Assembly: GCA_963825315.1 (NCBI GenBank)
Contig: CAWGST010000001.1
Span: 2,790,001 to 2,854,000 of the forward strand
Length of the DNA stretch: 64,000 nt
Direction: 5' to 3'
Source of the DNA: DASRLE01 sp963825315
Lineage (GTDB): Bacteria > Verrucomicrobiota > Verrucomicrobiia > Limisphaerales > Palsa-1400
Shown: positions 8,344 through 17,164 of the stretch, piece after piece
Numbering within the stretch: position 1 is the stretch's first letter
Layout: every line of letters begins with the position of its first letter
Notes under the pieces: model-generated
What the model was told of the DNA's origin: nothing
The model's input: the letters and a program-made list of their open reading frames with translations, nothing else
Databases searched by the model: none
Program-made: the position numbers and the translations under genes

Positions 8344-10509
8344 ATGCATCGAAATTGCTGTTCAGGGAGGTGTCATCTTTTCTGCGTTGAACCTCGCTCG
8401 TGGTTCGCTTTCGCCGCTGCGGCGCTTCTCGCCCTGGCCTCGCCGGCTTTGGCCAACGACGACCAGCTCATTTACACCGGGATGCTGAACAATGGCTGGC
8501 AGGATTGGGGATGGGTGCCGCATTATGCCACCAACAATCCGGCCTTTAACGGCGCCAACTCCATGGTCTTCGCCGCCAGCACAAACTGGCAGGCATGGTC
8601 GCTGCACCATAATCCTGTTGACACGACCTTATACACCAATCTGACGTTCTGGTTGAACGGCGGCGCTGTGGGTGGACAAACGGTTGGCGTGGTGGCGGAT
8701 GGCAGTTCATGGGGCAACACGATTTATGTCACCGCCCCGGCCAATAGCTGGCAACAATTCACTTTCTCCCTCGCTTCCCTGGGCGTGGGCAATGTTGCCA
8801 ACCTGACCGGTATTGAGATTTGGAATGCCGGGACGTTGCAGCCCAACTTTTACATTGCTGACATGAAGCTGGTTGCCAATCCACCGCCCGCGCTCGTTCA
8901 CGTCAGCGTCAACGCCGCCAACCCGGTGCGCACGGTGGACTCCCGGGTGTTCGCCCTCAACACCGCGGCCTGGGACGGTGATCTCGACACCACCAACACC
9001 ATCTCCATTCTGACGAACATTAACAATCAGGCCCTGCGCTGGCCGGGCGGCAGTTGGGGCGACATTTATTTCAAGACCAATGAACCCATGGGCTGGGGCT
9101 CGCGCACCACCAACTTCATTCATGTGGCCACCAACACCGGCGCCCAGATCTTTTTCATCGTCAATTACGGCAGCGGCACGCCCCGGCAGGCGGCCGACTG
9201 GGTCCGGTATTGCGAAACCACCAATCATTGTTACGTCAAATACTGGGAGGTGGGCAATGAGGTCGGCGGTGGTTGGGAGGAAGACATCAACACCAATCCA
9301 CCTTATCAGGCGCATGATCCCTGGACCTACGCCCAGCGTTTCACCAGTTACTACAACCAGATGAAGGCGGTGGACTCGTCCATCAAAATCGGCGCCGTGG
9401 CCGACACCACCGAGGATGGCACGGCCAACTACACCAATCATCCGGTCGTCAATCCCGTCACCGGCGTCACGCACAATGGCTGGACCCCGGTGATGCTCAC
9501 GTATCTGCGCAGCAACAATGTGACGCCGGATTTTCTCATTTGTCACGACTACGCGCCCGGCGATGGCGACACCTGTAATCTTCTTTGGACCCCGGCGTGG
9601 GCGGGCCATGCCACCAGCATGCGCATGATGCTCAATGATTATCTCGGATCCAACCTGGCTGCCAGCGTCGAATTAAACGGCACCGAATTTGGCCCGGAAG
9701 GCGACAAACAGTGGATCAGTTTGGTGGGCGGTTTATTTTACGCCGACATGATCGGGCAAATCCTGCAGACGGAGTTCAACACGCTTCTATGGTGGGACTT
9801 GCGCAACGGCCAGAGCGCCGTGACGGATTCGGACAACGCCTTGTATGGCTGGCGCACCAACAGTTCCGGCGAATTTATCACCGATCAGGGCTGTGCGAAC
9901 GGCATGGCAACGCCGCCCAACCTCTACCCGAGCTTCTACTGCATGAAGCTGATGCAATACTTCGCGCGCGGCGGCGACACGGTTCTCGCCGCCACCGATG
10001 ATTACAAACTGCTGTCCGCCTACGCCGTGCGGCGAACCAACGGTTGCCTGACGATGCTCGTGGTCAACAAGAGTTCCTACGCCGCCCTCGATGCCGCCGT
10101 CAATCTTGCCGGTTACGTGCCGTTCACCAACGCCACCGTTTACTCCTACGGCATCCCCCAGGACGACGCGGCGCGCACCGGCCTCGGGTCGCCCGACATC
10201 GCGCAGACAAATCTCCCCGTCGCCGGGACAAACTTCAACCACACCTTTGCGCCCTACTCGGCCACGGTGCTTGTGTTCAACCCGGCAGCGCCGTCACTCG
10301 TCGTGCCGGCGGCCAAGCCGCAGGCCGGCAAGTTCGTCTTCCAATTGCAGGGCCTGGCGGGCGTGCCGTACCTGATCCAGACATCCACCAATTTGACCTC
10401 GATCAATTGGACTGTCATATCCACCAACACGCCCGCCAGTGGCGCGCTCAGCCTCACCAACGCCATGTCCTCCGGTCCACGGTCCTACCGTGCCGTTTGG
10501 CCCCCGTAA
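8344..10509 (+). CDS. Secreted glycoside hydrolase, alpha-L-arabinofuranosidase-like (clan GH-A type)
   Basis: A 721-residue exported protein. The start ATG 8344 gives a signal peptide (AAAALLALASPALA, cleavage before NDD); earlier in-frame ATGs fall in a dispersed repeat. The N-terminal 150 residues form a beta-sandwich carbohydrate-binding-like module (MLNNGWQDWGWV; LTFWLNGGAVGGQ). The catalytic part has KYWEVGNEVGGGW, with the likely acid/base Glu about residue 306, and a candidate nucleophile in VELNGTEFG. The C terminus (YLIQTSTNLTSINWTVIST) matches the small domain common on secreted proteins of Verrucomicrobiota. A larger relative is encoded at 54325-57705. Plant polysaccharide breakdown is inferred; the substrate is uncertain. 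Confidence 0.8.
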   Translation: MHRNCCSGRCHLFCVEPRSWFAFAAAALLALASPALANDDQLIYTGMLNNGWQDWGWVPHYATNNPAFNGANSMVFAASTNWQAWSLHHNPVDTTLYTNLTFWLNGGAVGGQTVGVVADGSSWGNTIYVTAPANSWQQFTFSLASLGVGNVANLTGIEIWNAGTLQPNFYIADMKLVANPPPALVHVSVNAANPVRTVDSRVFALNTAAWDGDLDTTNTISILTNINNQALRWPGGSWGDIYFKTNEPMGWGSRTTNFIHVATNTGAQIFFIVNYGSGTPRQAADWVRYCETTNHCYVKYWEVGNEVGGGWEEDINTNPPYQAHDPWTYAQRFTSYYNQMKAVDSSIKIGAVADTTEDGTANYTNHPVVNPVTGVTHNGWTPVMLTYLRSNNVTPDFLICHDYAPGDGDTCNLLWTPAWAGHATSMRMMLNDYLGSNLAASVELNGTEFGPEGDKQWISLVGGLFYADMIGQILQTEFNTLLWWDLRNGQSAVTDSDNALYGWRTNSSGEFITDQGCANGMATPPNLYPSFYCMKLMQYFARGGDTVLAATDDYKLLSAYAVRRTNGCLTMLVVNKSSYAALDAAVNLAGYVPFTNATVYSYGIPQDDAARTGLGSPDIAQTNLPVAGTNFNHTFAPYSATVLVFNPAAPSLVVPAAKPQAGKFVFQLQGLAGVPYLIQTSTNLTSINWTVISTNTPASGALSLTNAMSSGPRSYRAVWPP

Positions 10510-10551
10510 GCGCCGATCATTTCAAATCTGAAATTTGAGATTTCAAATTCA

Positions 10552-10602
10552 AAGCGCGAAGCGTCCCGGAGTGCGCCAGTCCTCTGGCGCTTTGGGATTG
10601 GT
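10552..10602 (+). repeat. 51-bp dispersed repeat, copy 2
   Basis: Identical to 8201-8251. It lies 42 bases after the glycoside hydrolase stop and abuts the truncated end of the NAD(P)-binding gene fragment, so the fragment ends in the similar sequence that follows the repeat. Confidence 0.85.
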
Positions 10603-10845
10603 TCATGGTTTTTCAACCCGCCCCAAATCCAGGCGCTGCCCGTGCGGACATTCAACTCCAAGAAATGTTTGCGTCAGGAGTTCGGGCTGATCAAAGTGAA
10701 ACGGGAACGCCTCCACCTTCCCCTCGAACCGGTTGATCCTTTTCAAGGAATTTGTGAGCGTCAAGACGCTGTGCCCCGCGTCCAGCAAGCGCCGGGCAAT
10801 ATACCGACCGGAATACCCAAAAGCGCCTGTCACCGCCGCGCGCAT
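10603..10845 (-). pseudogene. N-terminal fragment of an NAD(P)-binding (SDR/NmrA-like) protein
   Basis: The first 60 residues are a clear Rossmann start: RAAVTGAFGYSGRYIARRLL, then GHSVLTLTNS. Full proteins of this class have about 290 residues. The frame runs into sequence related to the tail of the 51-bp repeat and stops after 80 residues, so the catalytic and substrate-binding parts are missing. The C terminus was probably lost when the repeat region was rearranged. Confidence 0.7.
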
Positions 10846-10884
10846 AATTCTGTCATTTCAAATTTGAGATTTCAGATTTCAAAT

Positions 10885-11391
10885 TCATCCGGCCGCCTTC
10901 GGTGGATTGGGAAATGGAGCGGGCTTGAAATTTTGTTTCAGCGTGCGCGTGAATTCTTCGGCCCGCTTTTGTTGTTCGGAACGCTTTCGGAAAGCCTCCG
11001 TCAGCCGCCGTTGCCCCTCGATGGGCGATTCCTGCAAACCCGCCGCCCAAGCCCGCAACTGCCGCGAGCAGGATTCCGCGAGGAATTTCAAATCTGAAAT
11101 CTGGGATTTCAAATGCGCGAAGCGCCCCAGCCGCTCCAACAGAAAAAGCATGGAACGCACTTCGCCCGCTGATCCCCGCGCGATGTAAAGAAAGGTCAGG
11201 AGTTCCTGGGTCGTGCCGCGCTCAAACCCCTCGGCGACATTGTTTGAGACCGATACGGCGGCCCGTTCCAATTGATCCCGCAGGCTGTATTGTTTTTGAA
11301 AAGCCGCATCCTCCGTGAGGCCATAAACCCTTTCCGCCAGCCGGATGGCCTCCTGCCAGACCGGCAAATCTTCAAAGCGTTGATACGTCAT
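10885..11391 (-). CDS. Four-helix bundle protein (S23/TIGR02436-type)
   Basis: The N-terminal 110 residues match the four-helix bundle family found as intervening-sequence proteins and free genes: RFEDLPVWQEAIRLAERVY, RDQLERAAVSVSNNVAEG, and TFLYIARGSAGEVRSML. The biochemical role of the family is unknown. At about residues 93-103 the sequence LKSQISDLKF is the translation of a genome repeat that also occurs in nearby noncoding DNA, and the stop codon lies in another copy. The C-terminal 60 residues are basic and Gln-rich, unlike the family, and may be acquired sequence. Confidence 0.8.
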   Translation of the reverse strand: MTYQRFEDLPVWQEAIRLAERVYGLTEDAAFQKQYSLRDQLERAAVSVSNNVAEGFERGTTQELLTFLYIARGSAGEVRSMLFLLERLGRFAHLKSQISDLKFLAESCSRQLRAWAAGLQESPIEGQRRLTEAFRKRSEQQKRAEEFTRTLKQNFKPAPFPNPPKAAG

Positions 11392-11661
11392 GGCATTTTG
11401 TCATTTCAAATTTCAAATTCATCGAGAAGATGAAAGATAGCCCCGAAAAACGCCCAGCCAAGTTTCAAATTTCCATTTCAAATCTCAAATCTCCAATTTC
11501 AAATTTAGTTTTGACATCGCCCCCAACGGCACTGTGGAATCCTGAAATCTGCAATTTCAAATCCCCGTCTCGGGTTTTGACTTCACCCCCGGAAATGCCG
11601 GCTTCAATTTTGCATGGATCGGCTTGCCAATTGTGGCCCTTTACGGGATATTCCGATTGGC

Positions 11662-11970
11662 ATGAGTACGAACAGGTCACACATCCAGTTGCCGCTGGCG
11701 CAGGTCACGGAGTTTTGCCAGCGGCATCATATCCGCAAACTCGCCGTGTTTGGCTCGGCCCTGCATGGCGACGCCCGTCCCGACAGCGATCTCGATGTGC
11801 TTGTGGAGTTTGAGCCAGAGCATGTGCCGGGGCTGGCCTTCTTTGCCATGGAGCAGGAACTCTCCGAATTGTTGGGACGGAAAGTGGACTTGAACACGCC
11901 CCAATTCCTCAGTCCGTACTTCCGCGAACGGGTCATCCAGGAGGCCGAAGTGCAATATGTCGCAGCATGA
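11662..11970 (+). CDS. mntA: MntA-type nucleotidyltransferase antitoxin
   Basis: A 102-residue minimal nucleotidyltransferase with the catalytic pattern FGSALHGDARPDSDLDVLVE (GS followed by DxD). MntA proteins neutralise the partner HEPN toxin HepT by AMP-ylating it. Helical C-terminal elements (MEQELSELLGRKVDLNT) and the ending FRERVIQEAEVQYV are typical. ATG 11662 is chosen because upstream in-frame residues come from repeat DNA. Its 3' end overlaps the remains of hepT, so it is now probably an orphan. Confidence 0.85.
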   Translation: MSTNRSHIQLPLAQVTEFCQRHHIRKLAVFGSALHGDARPDSDLDVLVEFEPEHVPGLAFFAMEQELSELLGRKVDLNTPQFLSPYFRERVIQEAEVQYVAA

Positions 11971-12061
11971 CACGTTGGAAAACTTGGACTTCGACATCCT
12001 CTGGCAAGTCATCACCCACGACCTCCCGCCGTTGATTGCCGAGTTGGAGAAGATTCGGTGA
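11957..12061 (+). pseudogene. hepT: HepT (HEPN toxin) remnant with nearly all of the middle deleted
   Basis: The frame starts at ATG 11957, overlapping the mntA stop as in intact pairs, and encodes 34 residues: MSQHDTLEN then FDILWQVITHDLPPLIAELE and KIR. The first residues fit a HepT start and the rest fits its C terminus, but the roughly 80 residues between, including the RX4-6H RNase motif, are absent. An in-frame internal deletion explains this. The toxin cannot be active. Confidence 0.75.
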
Positions 12062-12116
12062 ACCGGCTGATTGCCGGGGCCAAGGCCGTGCTCCGTCGAT
12101 TGCACAACGCTTAGAT

Positions 12117-12605
12117 TTAGCGACGGGGCTTTTTACGGGACAATGAGCCCAGCCCGGCAGGGGGAATCGGCTGCGATTCCAGTAACGTTTCAGCCAATAA
12201 AAGACTGGATTGCAATGATAAAACCAATCGGCGCAGGCGTTCTGTCTCCAGATTGGATTGCCGACTCTCCTCCTCGAAAAGACTGGGTTGGTCACTGGCG
12301 CTTGGTCCTCCCGGCGGTCGAATTACTGTTGTGACCGAAGGGGCAAGTTCCACGCGCAAAAAGGAAGCATGGGATTGGCGGAAGCCTCTGCTAGCGACGA
12401 ACTCCCGCAAAGTTCGAGTAAACGTAAGAATGAGCACATTAGGTTTGTTCGAGCGCACAAGCTGTGATCCGCGCAGCAAGAGGAGATTTGTTTTGCCGGA
12501 CCCTGGCGGTCCCACGATTAAATGAGATTGGTCCAACGGAAGATCAATTACCGCTTTTTGCCCTTCATCTAATTGTTCCTGCTTAACCCACCATGTTTCG
12601 TTCAT
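12117..12605 (-). pseudogene. Truncated superfamily I helicase-like ATPase
   Basis: The N-terminal 75 residues look like a UvrD-type helicase start: a Q-motif-like region (QLDEGQKAVIDLP), Walker A (HLIVGPPGSGKTNLLLLRG) and motif Ia (NVLILTFTRTLREFV). Such proteins have 500 or more residues, but after about residue 80 the sequence changes to a Ser/Leu-rich tail of unknown origin (LRRLVLSLQSSLLLAETLLE) and ends at 162. Walker B and later helicase motifs are missing. Its ATG overlaps the end of the kinase gene (ATGA), so kinase and helicase were one transcription unit. Confidence 0.65.
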
Positions 12606-12773
12606 GAGTTTTCCTCCTCTGATTCATTCGTAGTCAGACTAAGTCGGTGTTGGGACTCCTCACCCTTCGACTTTTTTGGTTCTGGTTCCGAATCGGCAAA
12701 TTCCTGTGCCTCATTTAGAGCGAGATACAGAACCGCGACTATTTTGTTGCGAACCGTATCTGGAGCTGTCGAA
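12602..12773 (-). pseudogene. C-terminal piece of the interrupted protein kinase gene
   Basis: About 57 codons, from STAPDTVRNKIVAVLYLALN to the stop at 12602, lie on the far side of the IS21 element from the kinase at 17187-18583. The codon phase is the same on both sides, and removing 12774-17186 (4413 bases, a multiple of three) joins the two in frame. The end is acidic (ESEEENS) and its stop overlaps the helicase start. Confidence 0.7.
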
Positions 12774-12834
12774 CGACAATTAAAAATCACCACTGACGAC
12801 AATTAAAATTCACCAGTGAGCCGGTAATGATCAG

Positions 12835-12875
12835 GCGGCGGTTGGGATGGCCGGAGGCCATCCCCAAACCGCCGC
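12835..12875 (+). other. Inverted repeat just upstream of istA
   Basis: Imperfect arms (12835-12852 and 12856-12875; GCGGTTGGGATGGCC against GGCCATCCCCAAACCGC) could fold into a hairpin immediately before the preferred istA start. Transcript hairpins at this position often limit transposase expression from outside promoters; that role is inferred. Confidence 0.5.
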
Positions 12876-14164
12876 AAATGATCACAAACAAACAATACCG
12901 GAAGCTCATGAGTGAATATCAGAAAGCAGCGAACATTGTCGTCAGCGCGATGAAAGCGGATGTGCATCCGCAGACCGCGCGAAAATACATCCAGGCGGCC
13001 CAACCGCCGGAGCAACTGCAACAGAAGCATGGCTGGCGCACGCGGCCCGATCCGCTGGCGGCCATTTGGGAACCCGCCCGGCAAATGCTCTTCCAAGCGC
13101 CCGAACTGGAAGCCAAAGAGTTGTTCGATTATCTGCGGGGCCTCCATCCCGACCAGGCCGCTGGCTCGGCGTTGCGCTCGTTTCAACGGCGGGTGCTGCA
13201 ATGGCGTTTGCAGCATGGCCGGGACAAGGAGGTGTTCTTCGAGCAGGAGCATCTTCCAGGCAGGGTGATGCAGGTGGATTGGACCGACGCCAGCGAGTTG
13301 GCGGTGACGGTGCGGGGAGCGCCGCTGGAGCATTTGTTGTGTCATGCGGTCTTGCCCTATTCCAATTGGTCGTGGGCCACGCGCTGTCAATCCGAGTCGC
13401 TGTTGAGTCTGCGCCACGGTTTGCAGGAGGCATTGCATCAATTGGGCCGGGTGCCGGAACGGCTGCAAATCGACAACAGCAGCGCCGCCACCCATCGCGT
13501 CGGCAGCGGCGGGCGGGAGTTCAACCGTGATTTTCTGGCGCTGGCGGAGCACTACGGGCTGAAGCCCCAAACCATCGGCATTCGCAAGCCGCACGAAAAC
13601 GGCGATGTGGAATCGCGCAACGGCCATCTGAAACGGCGGCTCAAGCAACATCTGCTCTTGCGCGGCTATCGGGACTTTGAAGCGGCCGAAGCGTATGACC
13701 GGTTTCTGTGGACGGCGTTGCGCAAGGGCAATCAGAACTGCTCGGTCAAACTCAAGGAGGAGTGGGAGGCGCTGCGTCCGCTGCCTCCGACCCGCTTGAG
13801 CGAGTATGACGAACTGCGCTGTCCGGTCAGCCTCCACAGCACGATTCGGGTCAAGAAGGTGACCTATTCGGTGCCGGCGCGCTGGATCGGCCAGGAGGTT
13901 AAAGTGGAAGTTTACGAAGGGCATTTGAAAATCTTTCACGGGCGGGAACTGCTGCTGGAGTTGGCGCGAGCCACCGGGGATCGCGGCGCGGTGATCGACT
14001 ACCGGCACTTGATCGAGCCTCTGCTGCGCAAGCCCGGCGCGTTCACCCATTACGTGCATCGCGAGGAGTTTTTCCCCGATGGGTCGTTCCGTTTGGCCTA
14101 TGACCGTCTGGTCAACGATCATGGTTTGCGGGCCGGTCAAATCGAATATCTGCACCTGCTCAAA

Positions 14165-16085
14165 CCCATCTTCTACAGTTAATGGGCTTTTTTCGCGGTC
14201 TTCTCCTCGGAACAGTTGACAACAAAGTCAAAATGTAGTGCCAAATTCTGCGCGACGATGGCAATTGTTTATTGATTCTCACGGGCCGATGCGGCATCCT
14301 CGTAAGGACAAAAAGAGCGCACGCGATGTTTTTCCGTGTCAAACATTCCGGTTCTTACGGCTACCTGCAGATTGTCGAAAGCTTTCGGGAACAGGGAAAG
14401 GTGCGTCAGCGGGTCTTAAGCACCCTCGGGCGCTTGGACGCCCTCCAGGCCAGCGGCCAACTGGACGCCCTCCTGCGTTCGGGTTTGCGCTTCTGCCAGA
14501 GACTGGCGGTGATCGACGCGCACGCCGCCGGCCAGACCGAAGCCGTCCAGGTGCAGCGGGTCGGTCCGGACCTGGTCTTCGGACGATTGTGGGAGGATTT
14601 GGGAGTGGCGCGCGTCATCAAAGAGGCCTTGGCGGCGCGGCGCTACGGATTCGATGTGGAACGGGCGGTCTACTTGACTGTTATTCACCGGCTCTTCGCC
14701 TCCGGCAGTGATCGAGCGGCGGAACGCTGGCGCCAATCCTATCGGCTGCCGGGCACCGAAGGGCTGGATTTGCATCATCTCTATCGCGCCATGGCTTTCC
14801 TGGGCGAACCGCTGGATGATCGACCCGGGACGCGGGTGCTCAACACTCCCCGCTGCACCAAGGATTGGATCGAGGAGCAACTCTTTGAGCAGCGGCGAGA
14901 CCTTTTCAGCGCCATTGATCTGGTTTTCTTCGACACCACTTCGATTTACTTCGAGGGCGAGGGCGGCCAGGAGATTGGACAATACGGCAACAGCAAAGAT
15001 CATCGCCCGGATTGCAAACAGATGGTGGTCGGCTTGGTCTTGGACCGGGAGGGCTGGCCGCTGTGTTGCCATTTGTGGCCGGGCAATACGGCTGATGTGA
15101 GCGCGCTTCTGCCGGTGGTGGCGCGGCTGCGGGAGCGGTTCCAGGTGCGCCGGGTCTCGATTGTTTCCGATCGCGGCATGATGAGCGCCGGCACCATCGC
15201 CGCCTTGGAATCGAAGGTGCTGGACTGCGATTACATCCTGGGGGCCCGCATGCGCAGCATGAAAGAAATCCGCGAAAAGGTTTTAACCGACCGCAGTCCT
15301 TACCTGGAGGTAACGCCCGAGCGCCAGATATCCAAGGACCCCTCGCCCTTGAAGGTAAGAGAAATCTCTCTGCAAGGCCGCCGCTACATCGTCTGTTTGA
15401 ATGAAGAACAGCGGCGCAAGGACGCCGCTGACCGCAAGGCCATCATCGCGCACTTGCGCCAGCAGCTCCAGCGCGGAGACAAAGATTTGATTGGCAACAA
15501 AGGCTACCGGAAGTTTCTGCGGCTGACTCGGGGCGAACATTTCGTTATCGACGAGGAGAAGATCAAAGCGGAAGCCCTTTACGACGGCAAATGGGTCTTG
15601 CAGACCAGCCTGGCGGATAAACCCCAGGATATTGCTTTAGCCTACAAGGAACTGTGGATGGTGGAGGAGATGTTCCGCACGATGAAATCGGTCTTGGAAA
15701 CCCGTCCCATTTATCACAAGCGGGACGAAACCATTCGCGGCCATGTCTTTTGCAGCTTTCTGGCTCTGCTGCTACGCCGGGCCTTGGAGCACCACTTGGA
15801 AGAAAAGGGCGAAAGTTGGGAGTGGGCTGAAATCGTACGCGGTTTGGATAACCTCCAGGAGATCGAGGCGGTGTTTCAGAGCAAACACTTCGTCCTGCGC
15901 AGCGAGGTCGTTGGCCAGGCGCATAAAGCCTTTCGCGCGGCGGGGGTGGCTCTACCGCCCACCCTGCGGGAGAAGGCATGAGCCGGTCCGGATGGAAGGA
16001 GTGAAAATGTAGTGCCACAGGCACCTTGCGTCTTCGTAAGTAATTGATAATCAGGACTCCAGTTTTTCAAACTGTAGAAGATGGG
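14165..16085 (+). mobile_element. IS1634-like (IS4 superfamily) element nested in istA
   Basis: The 1921-bp element has 16-bp perfect inverted ends, CCCATCTTCTACAGTT at 14165-14180 and its complement at 16070-16085. It is flanked by a 5-bp direct duplication TCAAA (14160-14164 and 16086-16090). Removing it with one duplication restores CTGCTCAAACTGGCG, the expected LLKLA of IstA. A 14-bp direct repeat AAAATGTAGTGCCA occurs near each end (14230-14243, 16004-16017). Confidence 0.9.
14326..15981 (+). CDS. IS1634-family transposase
   Basis: A 551-residue DDE transposase that looks complete. Visible features are VFFDTTSIYFEGEG with the first catalytic Asp, the second in VSIVSDRGMMSAG, and the C-terminal YKELWMVEEMFRTMKSVLET (YREK-type region with the catalytic Glu). 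The insertion between the second Asp and the Glu is rich in beta strands, as usual in IS4-type enzymes. ATG 14326 (MFFRVKHSGSYGYL) is the natural start. Intact ends and duplication suggest a fairly recent insertion. Confidence 0.92.
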   Translation: MFFRVKHSGSYGYLQIVESFREQGKVRQRVLSTLGRLDALQASGQLDALLRSGLRFCQRLAVIDAHAAGQTEAVQVQRVGPDLVFGRLWEDLGVARVIKEALAARRYGFDVERAVYLTVIHRLFASGSDRAAERWRQSYRLPGTEGLDLHHLYRAMAFLGEPLDDRPGTRVLNTPRCTKDWIEEQLFEQRRDLFSAIDLVFFDTTSIYFEGEGGQEIGQYGNSKDHRPDCKQMVVGLVLDREGWPLCCHLWPGNTADVSALLPVVARLRERFQVRRVSIVSDRGMMSAGTIAALESKVLDCDYILGARMRSMKEIREKVLTDRSPYLEVTPERQISKDPSPLKVREISLQGRRYIVCLNEEQRRKDAADRKAIIAHLRQQLQRGDKDLIGNKGYRKFLRLTRGEHFVIDEEKIKAEALYDGKWVLQTSLADKPQDIALAYKELWMVEEMFRTMKSVLETRPIYHKRDETIRGHVFCSFLALLLRRALEHHLEEKGESWEWAEIVRGLDNLQEIEAVFQSKHFVLRSEVVGQAHKAFRAAGVALPPTLREKA

Positions 16086-16282
16086 TCAAACTGGCGTCTG
16101 AACTGGGCGAGTCGGCCCTGAGCGCCCTGGTCGGCGAATGGGCCGGCCCAATCGGACAGGCCGGTGGCGCGCGGCGGATTTGCGGCGTTACCTGAACTTG
16201 GACGCCGGCGCCCGCTGGCCGGAGATGACGCTGGAGCCGGAACTGAGCGGCTACGACGCGTTGCTGGAAAGGCCGGTGTCCC

Positions 16283-17038
16283 ATGAATAACGACCCGCTG
16301 GCCTTGCTCTTAAAATCCTTTCGCTTGGGCACGATGGCGGCGATCTATGAAGGCACCTTGCAACAAGCCGAGCAACAAAACTGGGGCTATCGAAAGTTCC
16401 TGCTGCACCTGTGCGAGAGCGAAGCGCAGGACCGACGGCAACGCAAACTGGAGCGGTTGCTCAAGCAATCGGGCCTGCCGCAAGGCAAAGACCTGGGCAG
16501 CTTGGAGGAAACCAAACTGCCCGCCAAAGTGCGCCGGATGCTGCCCAGCTTGCTGGACGGCGGCTTTGTCCAGCGAGCCGAGAACGTCATCGCCATTGGC
16601 TTGCCCGGCCGGGGCAAAAGCCATTTTTTGGCCGCCTTGGGACGGGAGTTGATCCTGCGCCATCGCTACGCCGTGCTCTTTGTGCCGACCTTCAAGCTGG
16701 TGCAACAATTATTGACCGCCAAGCGAGATCTGCGTCTGGAAGAGCGCTTGCGCGAACTGGATCAGTTTGACGCGGTCATTCTGGACGACGTTGGCTACGT
16801 CAAGCAGGAGCGGGACGAAATGGAAGTGCTGTTCACGTTCCTGGCGGAACGCTACGAACGGCGCAGTGTGATGATCAGCAGCAATCTGGTCTTCTCCAAG
16901 TGGGACCAGATTTTCAAAGACCCGATGACGACGATGGCCGCCATTGACCGGCTGGTGCATCACGCCATCCTGTTGGAGTTCCAGGGGGAGAGTTTGCGAG
17001 TGCCCAAAGAAAAAGAACAAAACAGGGGCGGCGGGTAA
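16283..17038 (+). CDS. istB: IS21 helper ATPase IstB
   Basis: IstB is the AAA+ ATPase that loads target DNA and activates IstA. The 251-residue product has Walker A (AIGLPGRGKSHFLAALG), Walker B (DAVILDDVGYVKQ) and the sensor region MISSNLVFSKWDQIF. It starts within the last codons of istA (eight-base overlap), the normal IS21 layout. The protein looks intact although its IstA partner is broken, so the element can move only with help from another copy. Confidence 0.92.
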   Translation: MNNDPLALLLKSFRLGTMAAIYEGTLQQAEQQNWGYRKFLLHLCESEAQDRRQRKLERLLKQSGLPQGKDLGSLEETKLPAKVRRMLPSLLDGGFVQRAENVIAIGLPGRGKSHFLAALGRELILRHRYAVLFVPTFKLVQQLLTAKRDLRLEERLRELDQFDAVILDDVGYVKQERDEMEVLFTFLAERYERRSVMISSNLVFSKWDQIFKDPMTTMAAIDRLVHHAILLEFQGESLRVPKEKEQNRGGG

Positions 17039-17050
17039 CGCCGAGGCCCC

Positions 17051-17119
17051 CCAGCCCCTTCGGTTCCACTGCGTCCTTGTCGCTACGCTCCAAAGACTCC
17101 GTTCCACCGAAGGGGCTGG
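17051..17119 (+). other. Inverted repeat downstream of istB
   Basis: Arms CCAGCCCCTTCGGT (17051-17064) and its complement (17106-17119) enclose 41 bases. It lies inside the IS21 element between istB and the right end and may terminate istB transcription. It has no U tract. Confidence 0.45.
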
Positions 17120-17164
17120 ACAAACGTTACAGAACAGTGAAACGATGAACCTTAACAACCGGCC

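Larger units (their letters stand above)
10519..11563. repeat. Cluster of TTTCAAAT/TTTGAAAT-type short repeats
   Basis: Copies of an AT-rich, partly palindromic unit (such as ATTTCAAATCTGAAATTTGA) occur at 10519-10550, 10855-10886, 11085-11114, 11401-11421, 11463-11510 and 11542-11563. One copy lies inside the four-helix bundle gene, in frame, and another supplies its stop codon. The 11422-11661 gap holds only these repeats and no gene that I can support. Confidence 0.75.
12878..16290 (+). pseudogene. istA: IS21 transposase IstA, interrupted by an IS1634-like element
   Basis: Codons 12878-14164 encode the HTH region and the DDE core (VMQVDWTDAS; LQIDNSSAATH; KPHENGDVESRNGHLKRRL). The reading frame is broken at YLHLLK by the nested element and resumes at 16091 (LASELGESALSALVGEW). 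Near 16160 there is also a frame change, because the expected ending (WRAADLRRYLNLD to PVSHE, stop 16288-16290) is in another frame. The start ATG 12878 (MITNKQYRKLM) fits the family better than ATG 12827. Non-functional. Confidence 0.88.
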
